Shown in pieces: positions 46,060 through 58,800 of a stretch of DNA of 64,000 bases (within the stretch, counting starts at the first letter, position 1; the number at the start of each line of letters is the position of its first letter). Origin of the DNA: Acanthochlamys bracteata (lineage: Eukaryota > Streptophyta > Magnoliopsida > Pandanales > Velloziaceae). Under the pieces are notes generated by a model. That model saw nothing but the letters and a program-made list of their open reading frames with translations. It ran no database searches and had not been told where the DNA came from. Location of the stretch: NCBI GenBank assembly GCA_019914995.1, contig CM034132.1:808501-872500 (forward strand), read 5' to 3'. A program made the position numbers and the translations under genes.

Positions 46060-46925
46060 CTTGAGCATTTCGTTCATCTGCTCCGTTCTGAAACATTGGA
46101 GAGCTTCTCGGAAAGAAACATAAACTACAGATAGATATTTCCGGCTTCAAGTCAAGCTACTCCAAGTACTTCTTGTTCATGCTCGAAAAGAACGCCGCCG
46201 ACAGCTCCTCTAGTCGTTGATAGAAGCGGGTCTAATGGATTAAATCTATCTTCTCAACTACTACAAGAACCTTCGCCTTTAATTACCTGAATGAATTTTA
46301 GCTTGTTTTTCTAGTGTTTTAGACAACCTCTCCACAATGCAAGAACAGCTACGTGTGGATGGTTCGGTGAAGAGATTTAAAAGGAAGACGGCAAGTTTCT
46401 GGCGGCAAGCCCGGCAGTGCAACAGAGTTCAAAGACTGGTTGTGAGAAGAACTTAATCTTCGGATGCATGGAGAAATAGTGGTAGTCGTTGGAGAAGACT
46501 GTTGTAGCTAGGCTGGAACCAGAAGAGCGCGGAAGGAATACCGAGTTCGTGACCTATACCGGCGACCTGGTTGAGAACAATAGTGAGGTAATTCAAGTGA
46601 CAGGATAATCGCCGGCATTGAGGGTTTGGATAAGTTTGATGAGGTTTTCGGTTCGACAGTTTTGAAATGTTTCATGTCATGTGGTAATTGCTTGATGGCC
46701 ATGGCCGTCGGAGAAACGGACGTAAGCTAGCGACAACTCCGCCGCCTCTGCCTTCAATGGTGAGTTCTACTTGTTGGTCAGAAGAAGAAAGGAAAAGGTA
46801 ACATAAGGTGCGGATACTGTGGTGCAGAAGGCGACTCGGCAACCTGTTGCACAAGCAAGGCGCATTCGGAGTTGCCGGCGGCGGTTTATGCCGGCTAGTG
46901 CCTGATATATCTCCTCTGTGCATAC
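46060..46925 (-). pseudogene. Decayed UGT75-type glucosyltransferase copy
   Basis: The minus strand aligns in order with the first two-thirds of the intact UGT at 43153-44619. Recognisable pieces are SSDQQVELTIEGRGGGVV, ELGIPSA followed by a WIQP-like stretch, a PVTCI segment, LPGLPP, and the region before the sugar-donor box (nucleotides resembling CCGGCTTCGAGTCGAGCC). The reading frame is broken repeatedly by small insertions, deletions and stops, and no PSPG box is found. Nucleotide similarity is still obvious by eye, so the duplication is moderately old. It cannot encode an enzyme. Confidence 0.85.
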
Positions 46926-47563
46926 TTATGTATTCATGTGGGTTTACCTTAAATTTCTCTTGATCATATAGCTGTTCGATTTGGTCACGTTTATGCTAAC
47001 TTTCTTTGGACAAAAATTTTAATGGATGTTTTGTTGTTTTCTTTCTGGTACGTGTTTGATGAAGAAAAGAATCGGCCAATTGCCTTTACCTTCATCATGC
47101 TGGTTTTCTTATGATGCAAACCAAGCAAATCAATGCCATAAACAACTTACGTTTAGCTAAATGTAAACTTCGGTCAGTGCATAAGAGGCTTTAGTGCGTG
47201 TTACTTGAAAAAGAATTTCTCTAAAGTGAATTTTAAAAATAAATAAAATATAAAGTATTAAAAATTGAATTCATAAAAATAAATATAAAAAATTAGTCTA
47301 AGTAATAAAGTAAACATGCTCTTAGCTAACAGAACCAACTTCGAAAGATAATTAAATTCTAAAGAGGAGAGTGCTAACTCCATATTTAGTACAGAAAAGA
47401 ATCACAGAAGTTACTTCACAGTAGGAAGTAGAGGACATAGGTGAAATGGTTCTTTAGTACTAAAGTGTAACCGTTTATTGCTCGGTTATTTCACAAGCAA
47501 ATAGCGACAGCAGGAAACCGAATACATATGCACTTATTACATGATCTCAGCTCTTACTGATAA
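46926..47563. other. Intergenic DNA, no gene seen
   Basis: This includes the upstream side of the UGT pseudogene, an AT-rich patch at about 47190-47330 with edges tagtgcgtgttact and taaagtaaacatgctc that vaguely recall repeat family B, and the 3'UTR of the hydrolase-like gene. Confidence 0.45.
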
Positions 47564-50500
47564 TTAAACATCTAACTCGAGCTCTGGAGATAAAGGCCCG
47601 AAAACTGACTCAACTTCTGTCATATCTACATCCTCCAAACGTGAAGGGTTCCACTTCGGGTTCTGCATGAAAACAACAGAAATACTTAGATTTGATCTTT
47701 AAATTTGCATTCAGTTGGTAACATCAAAGTGAAGTTGAACACCAACTCTCAAGAGCAACAAATGATATTAGATTAAAAGAATTAAGATAAGAGGAGATCA
47801 ATAGCAAACTACTTATAGTAATAGAAATATGAAAATATCAATTATATTAGACTATTGTTCCTGACATGCATGGATTCCAGCATCTGCACGTTTAATCCCC
47901 AGATGGAAATTGTTTGACAATGTCACATGGAGTTTTAACTCACTCACTCAGCAATCTATTACTGGACTACATTTTCACTGGAAGGTTATACACTGAATTG
48001 ATCGGAGAGTATTCCATGGAAAAGCATAGTTAATTTTGGTTAATTCCAAACAACTGTAGATAAGTTTTTGTGCAAAATGCTGATATGATTTGAAAGTTAA
48101 TGGATGTAACCAACTTCCACCAATTAACTGGGCCAAATGCTCACATCATTTTTAGAAGGGGAATCTACAATGATAGAATCACAAACCTGATCCTTCTCAA
48201 CCAAAACTGCTCTGACACCTTCTGCAAAATCATTTCGGATGGAGGATCTCAAGGCAATGCGATATTCACTTTTCATTACACCAGCTAGCTGGACGCATCA
48301 TCTCATGTCAGAATATTGAATATGTATAACTCTTCAAATAAGAGCTACAAGATTGAAGATAGAGCAAGCCTGAAACTCACTTTAGACAAGTGGTGCTCAT
48401 TATTCCCATGTGCTGATGCGACTTTGGAAAAATGCCTCTCAGTTAAACAGAGAGAAAATGGAGCACCTTTTCCGAGACCCTGCAGAGCCTCATTCGCCCA
48501 TTCTGCCACTACAATAAGAATATGAATGAAGTGAGACCCCAAAAAAGATTATTTTAACGCTCCAAGAATGACCTTAACTCTGATTTAGAATATAATTAGT
48601 TATGACTACCAATGGGCACTGGCTAATATCAGATATACCTGACTATGATTAAAGTAAAACAGAGAGTTCTGAAGTTTCAGTGAAATTTAATTGAACTAGA
48701 TTCCCTCTAGGTTAATGGTACAACAAAACACCTTTTACAAGCAAGACACAGTATGGGAGACTTTCTTCAAAACACCAATTAATTGGGAACTAAACAGCAT
48801 ACTAAATTCGTTTAACTGCTTACTATATGAAATCTACCTGTAGAGTCATTGCTTTGCTGGTGCTTTTTCAGTTCTTCTACAATTTCAGCCACCGATTTAT
48901 TTGCTCTGAAGCATGATTCTATGTAAGGCAAAAGCAACTTCAATTGAGCCTCTGACTCAGGTTCCTTCTTGTATCCCGCCAACAACTCCTGGACATCCTT
49001 TTGAGGATCATCTGAACTGCGGCATGGAAGCAAAAGTTAATCTAGAGTAATAGATGTCACTACAAAAGGAACCCTTCCTACAGTCAAAGAACTCTCCATG
49101 CCAGGTATCAAAGGATAAAGGAATATGCAAGGAATTTAATCTCCATCTTGGGTCACCATCTTGACAATTTGGAGATTCAGGATTCAGTTAAATGAAAACG
49201 TGTAACTCAATCGTCATGTGTGCTAAAAGGCAGCCAATTCAGTACTTCTAAATCTACAGGCCTCTAAACTAAATAATATCTACTCAATGGATGCTCATTG
49301 ATCAGAGATATCAACAATCACCCAAAAATAAGATATAGCAATTGCTAAATGCAAAAATAGTTACTAATTAAAGTATGTCATTATAGAATTCATTTTAACT
49401 ACTTAAGTACTAGCTAGAACTATAACTTCCTCAGTATGACAAGATACAAGTGATTATAACATAAAAAAAACTTACAAGTTATGTGTGACAAGATTTTCTT
49501 TGAGGGAGGAAAGGCTTCCAGATGGCACATAATGACTTCCAAGACCTACATAAAGTGCATCAGCAGGAGTAGAAATTCTTTTCCCCGTCAAACCAAGGTA
49601 TGAACCTGCAGCAGGATCCAGAAAGCGTGTCATGGAAAAGAATGATAAGTAAAAGTGTACTTGATAGTACTAACTAAACGACTTAACAGCTATTATAACA
49701 GTTCTAAGCCGGAACATGCATTATGTCACCATCTTTACAAATGAGAAACAAGACACTCCACATTGTTCAACAAAAGATGTCCCTGTGTAAGGCCATTTCT
49801 AGATGCCTGAAAGTAGCTATTCCTAGATGCCAGAAGGTAATTGACGAATGTAGTAACTGGAAGCATTTTTGTACCTACATGCATCTAATCGATGTTCTCA
49901 TTCAGAAATTTTTAAAAGAAGGCCAATGGAGCTTAAGGTTTACTCAAACAGTCCTCAACAAGTGAAAATGCTTGAATACAAAGCCAAGGTGGGTTGACCG
50001 TGGACTCAAATTGAAAGGACCTACCTACAGATCCTCCTCCTGGACTCTGTGCAGCTATATAAGCAAAGCCGACATCAGGAAATAGGCCAATTCCATTTTC
50101 TGGCATGGCAAGAAGGGTCCTCTGCATGAAACAAAAAGCACATAAAAACTCCAATATATCCTACAGCAGCAAAATAAATACTATATACTACAGAATACCT
50201 CAGTAATAATACGGAAACGACCATGACCAGACAAGCCAATCCCAAAACCCATGGTCACGCCATCCATAAAGCAGATGTAGGGTTTTTTTAATTCAGATAT
50301 TTTGCATATCAAAGAATATTCTGCAGAAAACACCTGTGATAGTAACAAAATGCCGCGGTGTTTTAATAAGGTAAAATGGAAACTCTATAGATTAAATTGT
50401 GCTTTACGTGATCAATTGACTTTCATCAAGATGTTAAAGATCAAAACTGCTAACCAACTTCTAGACCTATACTGCAGGGAACTTCATCACAGGATTTCTT

Positions 50501-51878
50501 CTTGTATCAATGTTAAACTAGTTGGAACAATTGCTCTTCCTGCCATCACCAGCTTCTAAGTTACAACCGAACTGATTAGTTTCACTACAGCTGTTATCTA
50601 GCAAAAGAGTTACACTTCAACTCCATAAAATGAACTCCAAGCCAAGATCATATTTGACCACGAATGCATATCACGTGCATTATTGTATTTCTAAAATAAT
50701 TGGAAGCATATATAATCATCAATAACCACAACATAAATCCTTAAATATTGTTGGTACTACTAACTGCAACTTCTATCTTACGATTTTGAAATTTAGGTGA
50801 GAGAAAGCTTATTGCTAACATGTAGGATGGTTAGACTAGTCAGGAGAACATATATACACGCATGCATAAACACATAATACATACAAAAGATGGTGGACAT
50901 CACATAAGACCTCTATTACTTCTGGCATTGTGCATTTGATAATAATCTGCTTCACATCACCACCTGCAGGTTATGCTATCACGTTTGTTATTGCATGCAT
51001 TAACATCATGTAGACAACAAGAAGAATCATGGAATTTCATGAAGACCATTGTTTCTCAAATTTCTCTATAACTAAAATAACGAGTATAGTGTTATCTATA
51101 AGCTTGCTAGAAAACCTTTTGCACAAGTGGTGTAGTCTTGTCCTTTAATATTTCAGCTACAACACCTTTAATATCCATCCCTGCATTGGTCATGAACTTA
51201 GCTATCAGATCATAACCAATGCGCGGGGGAACTCATAAAAGCACAAAATCTTAGAGAAGAACTACCTGCTGAAAATGCACGGGTAGAGCTGCTTTCCACT
51301 AATACGCATTTAACATTTGGATCTACTTCCCATTCATCTAAAAACTTCTTATACTTAATGTCCATATCTGCATTATAAAATTGTTACACCCGTTCAGCAA
51401 AATCAGAAACGTGAATAGCTCGATGACTTGTTTAATTGATCGAAGCAGCAAACAAACTAGAATAAATACAAGCCTGATCACGCATAGAATCAAACTGAAA
51501 CAGTCCATAGAGATCACTGAGAAGCGATTCCAAAAAACAGATTACACGGAAAAGATCTAACAAGTGCACTTCCTGGAAGCTCGATCATTGCGAATTAATC
51601 AAGAGAGAGGTGATTGAATGAGTACCTAGATTCATGGCGTTTAGTGCTTTGGGGCGATCGAGAGTAATAAGAGCAAGACCATTGGGAAGCACGCTTCCCT
51701 TAACAAACTCCTCTTCTCCGCTACTACTACTGGCGGCGGCGGCCATGGCTGATAATGTTCGGCTTCCGAAGTTGAGACGATTTAGATTACTAGAAGAACG
51801 GCAGCAAGAAGAATTCGAGAAGCTCAAAAACAACGGAGACGCGAACGCTTGGTTGATTCGAGTGAACAACACTCGCAT
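47564..51878 (-). CDS. 3-hydroxyisobutyryl-CoA hydrolase-like protein, mitochondrial (At3g24360-like)
   Basis: Minus-strand exons are 51626-51878, 51266-51367, then either 51116-51180 or 50911-50963, then 50199-50333, 50025-50121, 49476-49605, 48838-49016, 48381-48508, 48187-48288 and 47564-47662. They give 429 aa with the first alternative exon and 425 aa with the second. The N-terminus ([12 protein letters not shown], Arg/Ser-rich, no acids) looks like a mitochondrial presequence. It has the enoyl-CoA hydratase/isomerase fold: oxyanion-hole motif SAG, the second loop [16 protein letters not shown], and acid residues in [13 protein letters not shown] (E193, D201) matching the catalytic pair of 3-hydroxyisobutyryl-CoA hydrolase. 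Such enzymes act in valine breakdown; the physiological substrate of this plant subgroup is not established. It is divergent from the EPL gene. Confidence 0.9.
50911..50963 (-). other. Alternative exon 3b of the hydrolase-like gene
   Basis: This is a 53-nt exon with acceptor aacctgcag and donor GAG|gtctta. After the split Gly codon it encodes [17 protein letters not shown]. Joined to exon 2 it yields SAGGDVK, the AGGD form found in classic 3-hydroxyisobutyryl-CoA hydrolases. If both alternative exons were retained, this exon would be read out of frame and stop at once (GTG GTG ATG TGA). The two therefore look mutually exclusive. Confidence 0.72.
51116..51180 (-). other. Alternative exon 3a of the hydrolase-like gene
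   Basis: This is a 65-nt exon with acceptor ccaatgcag and donor AAAAG|gttttc. After the split Gly codon it encodes [20 protein letters not shown] plus K. With exon 2 upstream it yields SAGMDIK, the crotonase oxyanion-hole motif of A-G-x-D form. It enters in phase 1 and leaves in phase 0, exactly like the 53-nt exon at 50911-50963. Confidence 0.75.
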
Positions 51879-52808
51879 GATTGATACTTCTTCGGTTGTC
51901 GCTTCTGTGATTTTATTTGTTTACCTTTTTTCTTTATTTATAAAGAGTGAGTGGTGGCATTCGTTGGGAGTGACAACTGACGAGAGTCAAAATAAGCCTG
52001 GCCCAATAAAACCCATATAAGTTAAGTGAGCCGGGCCTTCTAAAAAACCATCAATGGCCGGCCGGTCTAATAAAGAGCCGATGTAGTAAATAATCTTAAT
52101 TTGGAGGGTATCTAGTTTCCAAGACGCATTTTCTTCCCTGAGGAAAAGAAAATGTTCTCTTTCCACTGTGACAATTTCTTGAAGAAATCATAGCCGTAGT
52201 ATGGAGTTTCTTCTAGATCATAGCCGTAAACGTGCCGTAAATTTGATCGGATTTAGGTGGGAATCTCAACTTCCATATAAAATAACAGCCGTCCTATGGA
52301 AATCTAACGGCTGCTTTCCGTCAGTGTAATTGTAGAGATATGATTTAGTTTCCATTTCAGATATTCTTTTTGGGTAATTTCCATCTTTGCCACGATCGGA
52401 ACTCTCACGATTTGGGGAAATCAAATCAAATCAGGGAAAACGAAACCCTAGCTTGTTTTTTCCTTTGATTTCTAGGGTTTGGAAATTGATCGAGGAAACT
52501 AAATTGATTGGAGTAAGATATTTGTCAGAGGGCTGTAATCGGAGTCCATAATCATTTCGCCTCAAGAAAATTTTCGCGAGTCATTTCGCTTCAAGAAAAT
52601 TTTCGCGATCTGTTGGTGAACTTTGGTAAATAGGTGTCACGGATCAGGTGCGTGGGATTTGAATTAAATAGATTTAATTCTGGTTGGAGATCTGTGGATG
52701 AACTTGTGATGTAATTTTTTTCACTGTGACTAGGGCTTATTATGGAGATTGCACTATTTTGGCTTAGTTTTGCTTTCTAGATCCGGAGATTTGCAGTTGG
52801 CATCATGA
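51879..52808. promoter_or_regulatory. Divergent promoter between the hydrolase-like and EPL genes
   Basis: GGCCCA at 52000-52005 and GGGCC near 52033 are site II-type motifs close to the hydrolase-like gene. Two telo-boxes lie on the EPL side: AAACCCTA at 52443-52450 and its reverse TAGGGTTT at 52473-52480. The EPL 5'UTR contains a 29-bp duplication at 52552-52608 and probably an intron before 52809, suggested by gatcag|gtgcg at about 52648. Functions are inferred from motif identity only. Confidence 0.5.
52552..52608 (+). repeat. 29-bp direct duplication with a TTTTCGCGA block in the EPL 5' region
   Basis: The unit tcatttcgc(c/t)tcaagaaaa followed by ttttcgcga occurs twice with a 29-bp period (52552 and 52581), with one difference. 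Each copy holds aaaattttcgcga, close to E2F-type sites and rich in CpG for this AT-rich area. Confidence 0.85.
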
Positions 52809-55800
52809 ATGATGGATGATGAAGTTTGGGGGTTTGGGTTTTTTTGTTGGAGAATTTTGGATGACTGGATGGAAGGAGGCTTTGGTAAGCTGGGGCAGTC
52901 TGATACTGGTGAAAAGCCAGGATTTTTGGATCTCCAAACTAGCGTTGATGAGAAACCTGGAGTTTCTACACTGAGGTCTCAATTAGGAACGGTTGATTCT
53001 AGTTCCTTTAATGATTCTGTAGTGTTAAAGCAGAGAAGCAAATCACAGTCACTGTTAGAACCGAGGAAGAGGACTAGGAAAGAGGTTTCTCTGAGCAGTT
53101 TACAGTCCTTAGTGAAGAAGCAGCGGAAGGGTTTGAACAGTTCATGCCTGAGGCAGCATGGAAGAGCCTTGGGTGTTGAAGGACTCGAGAATTCGAGTGA
53201 TATGCATGGTTCTTCACATGCATTAGATAATTCAAGTGATGAGCCACAGAAAGCAGTTCCTGAACTTAGTATTATTCCATCAGAGAAAAAAGTTGATAGA
53301 GATTCTCATATTGGTGATACCGAGAAACCTTTAGTGTTGGACCCTGATATTTTCATTCCAAAACGCCGTAGGGGCATTCTGAAGAGAAAGAAGCCTGAAA
53401 GCTTCCTTAAAACTAATACTTTTTCAAATGATTCTAATTGCATTGACAAAAGCAGAACTACTAAGAAACCTGCTTCTGATTCAGCACATTCATCACAGCG
53501 GTCCATTGGTAATCTGAAGAAGAGACCAAAGGAAACTAAGGGAAAGGCGTTTGCCAGAAACAGTTATCATGCGTCGAAAGAGGATGACAATGGCAAGTCA
53601 GTGGAGAGTAGTGTAAGTAAGGTTGGTAGTAAGAGAAAGACGTGCTCCTTGGAGGCGGAGAAGGCTCTTGTGAAAGATGATAAGCATTCAGATGTAGAAA
53701 ATCAAGATTTTCCTGTAGACTCTCCAGATGATGACCAGGAGAACCTAGAAAATAATGCAGCAAGGATGCTGTCCTCCCGGTTTGACCCAAATGGCCTTTC
53801 AGGAAGCACAACTGCGGCTTCTTCAAAGTCTAGAAAGCAGCATTCTTCTTTGCTGAGTAGAAACTTGAATCGTTTACAGTCAGAAACATCTACAGTTGAT
53901 GCTGCGGATAGGATGTTGCGTCCAAGAAGACACAATGGCAGAAGTTTATCTAGGAAGCGCCGCCACTTTTATGAGGTTTGCTTCCAGGATAGGGATCCAT
54001 ATTCCTTATTGAGGCAGAGAATTAGGGTATTTCAGCCATTGCAGAGGAGTTGGTATTCTGGCCTTGTGAAGGATTATGATCCTGCAACTAAGATGCACTG
54101 TATCAAATGTGATGACCGTGAAGAAGAATGGATCAATCTTGAAAGGCAGAGGATTAAGCTATTGCTTTTCCCTAGTGAGATCGTACATAAAAGCATTTGT
54201 ACAAAGAAAGAATTGGAATTCAATTCAAAGGGGAAAAAATGCTGTCAAAATCCAAACGCCACTGATGGCAGGTGGGAGGGGAGTTTGGAGGAATCAGTGC
54301 CGATTATCACTTGGTTGGCTAGATCTTCTACTGCTCAAAAAGCACTTTCAGCTAGTATCTCGAAGAAAAAAAACAGAAAAAATGTGGTAAAGGATAAAGT
54401 CTCCATCTTGCATGAACAGATGACAGACTGTGGTGAAAGCAACTCTGTTGGTTCGATGAGTAAACTATCTCCAAACATTCTTATCGATCAGAAGTGTATT
54501 GATGTTTCTGTTTGTAAAAGCAAATCTGCTAATGAAGGTAAGAGCCTACTTATAGTATATAGTCGACAACGCTTTCGCAATAGAAAGGAGGGACTGGGCA
54601 AGTTGTCTGCTGATGGAGGTTTGGGTCATCCAATCAATATACCTGCAGCAAATATGACTAGAGGGCCAGCATTACAAGAACATGATTCAACAACATACTT
54701 AAATGAACAGCAACTAGTCAACTTCAAGTTAGCAATATCTTTGGATGACGTTAAGGACTCTTCATTTGGAATGGACAACTTTAGGCTGTTCCGCACTTTT
54801 TTTCTTCTTCATTGTGGCATAATCAGGCCTCTATGGCCATTGGTGCAAGTTGAGGTGATTCTCATAGATAGAATCAGGGGGTTGAGGTTCATATCATTTG
54901 AGGGATGTTTAATGGGTGCAGTTATACTTGTTTGTTTGATTATGCAGATAATTTATCGGTGTAATACTGGTAGTAAATCCATGGAGCAGCAAGTGCCATT
55001 GTCGTCCATTGGGTTTAAGATTTCTAGCTTGCATGGCCAATGCAGGGATCTTGTCTTTGTGCTATGCAGCTCCCTACAGAGTAGAAATTTAAAATGGCTG
55101 TATTTGGAAGATCAACTGAAAAATTTCTGTTTGGAAATTTCTGGGATGCATGTTGTCAGCAGCACGAGTACCTACTTTGAAAAGTTTTTGAATGGTGATG
55201 TTCAGATTGTTCATCCTTCAGATTCAAAAACCCCAGTTTCCTTACAGGTACTTGTGTCATCTCAGGGTTTTTAAATTGCAATTATGATTTGCTAAGTGGC
55301 TTATGTTATTTTGTATACTCAGATTTGATTGCATGTAAGCAACATTATTGGTTCTGAATGAGCAACTAGAATATTCAATATTGAAATGACTTGTTTTATT
55401 TGAACAATTGTTATGAATTCATAGAATGCTTCAGTTTTTGTGTAGACAGAATAGATTTGTAGACTGGTGTAATTGCTGAAGATCTGGAAGGCTCAACAAA
55501 AAAAAAATAAAAAATAAAAAAAGAAGAAAAGAAAACAGATTGTTAATCCTGATAGATATCGCTATTTAGAAGAAAACGATACATCTTTGCTTATTAATTT
55601 TAATAGTAATTTGTGTTACTCCAACGATTAATATGCAATCCCATTTGTAGTAGTTCTATTCCTAACTTGATGCGAGCATAAGGATGAACAACACTACTTC
55701 TCTTTGATGATAATGTGCATGCTGAATGCTTCTATTTCTTCATCGCTATAATATTCACAAAACATGCTACTCTCTGCTAGATGATTTACCTCAATGTATA

Positions 55801-58800
55801 TACATAAGCTGTCTTGTTAATCCTTTATTAGAGTTGAGGTTGGGTTCTTTGGTGAAGGTTGACTTCTTAAATTGAAGCACATCAGAAATTTGCTTGTTAC
55901 AGTTACAGTCATCTATATATGCTTTCACTTGTTTATCAGTGTACAACATATGCTTCAATAGTAGTTGATTCCAGGCTTTCCACTTAACACCTTCTAATAC
56001 TGGTCCCTGGATACACACTATGTTCATCAAATTTTGAATTTGAGTTGCTTGTTTTTAACATGGGATTCTTGATTCCTTCTGTGCAGGGATATGAGGATGG
56101 CTGTGTTCCACATATTGTGAATCAACTTAATCCTAAAGAATCAGTTAATACCAGAACAGTGGCAGCACCATCTTCCTTTAGTCGCCACTGCCTAAATTTG
56201 CTGATGCAAAAGAACAATTCCTTATGCGGTTACCAGGAGCCCATTTTAGCACCTTCTGAACATCATAGCGACAATCACGAAAAGGCGGCTAATGCTAGCT
56301 GCTTTTCTGTTGATGATACCTCTGATCAAGCACCAGCAATTAAACCCTGCAATTTGATATCCTCATTGAGCAGTGCTATTGCAACTAATCAATGGATGGC
56401 ACCTGCTTTCCCTAAGCTGGATAATCATGGTGACTATGTGACCGATAATGGTGTTCAGTTGAAACCTTCTTGTGCCATTGTAAATAATGTATATAAGAAT
56501 TCTGTAGTTGATAGACACTACGATAACAATCAGGATGGTGGAAATGATGTTCATCTGGAAAAGGTTTCTTGCCCAAGTGAGGTTGGTTTGAGTGGTACTA
56601 TGTCACGTTCTACTTTATGTGGAGAATCTTCTTATACTGACAAGTCTGGAGGTTGCTATATTCGTCCATCTAGCATCATAAATGTTAGATCTCAGCCGAC
56701 GGATCATATGAAGGACCAACAAAATTTGAATGCAGTTTGCGGTGCCAATTTGGTTTATGAAATGGATGACCCAGTTGTTCACACCCCAAGAGTAACTGCA
56801 CCAAGAAGTTCTTGGTATCAGAACCAGCATAAGTCTTCTTTAGCTAAAGTTGGTAAACAGAGTTCAGGTACTTGCTATGAAGACTTCTTTTTAAATGGTT
56901 TGGCTTTCAGTCCTAGGAAACCTCGGAGCCATATTCTGTACTCTGTACCATTTGGAGGCCTAATGTCTAACTTGAACCCCCAAAACCATAACAGACGTAC
57001 TCCGTCTTACAAGAAAATCAGGACTGGAAGTATAAAAGGAATACCTACCAGTTCTACAGATCGTGAGAATCTCTTAGGGTCCATGAGTTGTGACGCTAAT
57101 GTTCTCGTCACTGGTGCTGATAGAGGCTGGAGAGAATGTGGAGCGCAGGTTATACTTGAATGTGATGATAAGAAGGAATGGAGGATTGTAGTTAAAATAT
57201 CAGGTGATGTTAAGTTTGTTCACAAGGTAAACCAGATTTTGCAGCCTGGAGCTATAAATCGCTACACTCATGCTATGATGTGGAAGGGAGGAAAAGATTG
57301 GGCTCTTGAGTTCCCTGACCGGAGACAGTGGTTTCTATTCAAAGAAATACATGAAGAATGCTTTAACCGGAACCTGAGGGCTGCCACTGTCAAGAACATT
57401 CCTACTCCTGGTGTTCGACTCATAGAGGAGACAGATGAGGGTGCTTTCAAACTGTCTTTTTATCTTAGTTCCTCCAAGTATATTCGCCAGAGTGGTACTG
57501 AGGTTGACGTGGCTTTGGATCCTTCTCATGTTGTCTATGACATGGATACTAGCGATGAGGAGTGGGTTGCAAACTTCAGATGTAGTAAAGAGGGTCAAAG
57601 CTATGAAATTACAGATGACTTGTTTGAGAGGGTTATTGACAGGCTTGAAAAATTTGCATATGCTGAAGGATGTGTTGAATTCACTAGTGATGATATCGAG
57701 GAGTACATGACTGATATTGGACCTGTTGTCATTATCAATGCTATATATGAGTATTGGCGGGATAAGAGGAAGAAAAAGGGATTGCCTTTGATTCGTCAGT
57801 TTCAGGTATATTGGACTACGCATTTTCTTGGTCGTTGTTCATATGTGTCATAGTTGAATATTAACTTCATGGGAAGAAAGTTGCTTTGGTGTTTAAATTG
57901 ATTTGTTGCCTAATGTTGTTTTAGAAGTAAACTTGGAGTATAGTGCATATTTTATTGAAGTTCTTACTGTTGTCAGATTCAAATTTCTTTATTTCTTAAT
58001 GGTAGTTCAAATTTACACTAGTTGGAAGGATTTTTCCTTTAAATTTATCTTCTGTTTGATGTGCCTTTTTGGTGGGTTGCCCGGACATAATTTCTCATCA
58101 TCAACGCTACCATGGAGTCTTACTTGTTAATTGCATTCTCGCTTTCTCCTTTTTTGTGCTTTTTTCTCTAGATATTCTTATGAAATAATTATTGATCTAA
58201 AATGTAACAATTACAGTTTGATTCCAAATCTGAGTTGTTTACTGGAGTGAATTTATACTGACACATGGAGGTTGTTCTTCTGATAGTGCTGGCCTGCTTT
58301 AGGGGATGTAAATCAGAATGATCTCAACTAATACATTATCATTTTCTTCCTCAGCCAGCGTTATGGGAGATTTATCAGCATCAGTTGAAAGAGTGGGAGT
58401 CATCTCTTAGTAAATTGCATTACCTTTCCGGTGGTTACGTAGACAAACCCTGTCTGCCTCAGAAGCCTCCTATGTTTGCCTTTTGTTTGAGACCACGTCG
58501 GTTGAAGTTACCTAATAAAGGTTCCAAGCAAAGGTCTCATAAGAAGTTCATATATACTTGGCATCAGAATGTGTTTGCGAGAGAGGAGCATCCTCATGGT
58601 TGTGGTATTGCATGCCATTTCTTTAAATTTTTTTTCCAAGTGTGTTGCTTCGTTATTTAAATACAAAATGTTTTTTGGTTTTTTGTGCAGCCTCAGGCAG
58701 AAAATCAAGTGGATACCTTGCAGAGGAGGAGAAGGGTTTAATGGTGAAGATACCAACTTATGAATCCTCTGATTCATGTAATTGGCGCCATTGCCTATCG

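Noticed and set aside
51634-52020. 128-codon plus-strand frame over the hydrolase-like first exon
   Set aside because: The minus strand has a convincing transit peptide and crotonase start; the plus frame has no homology.
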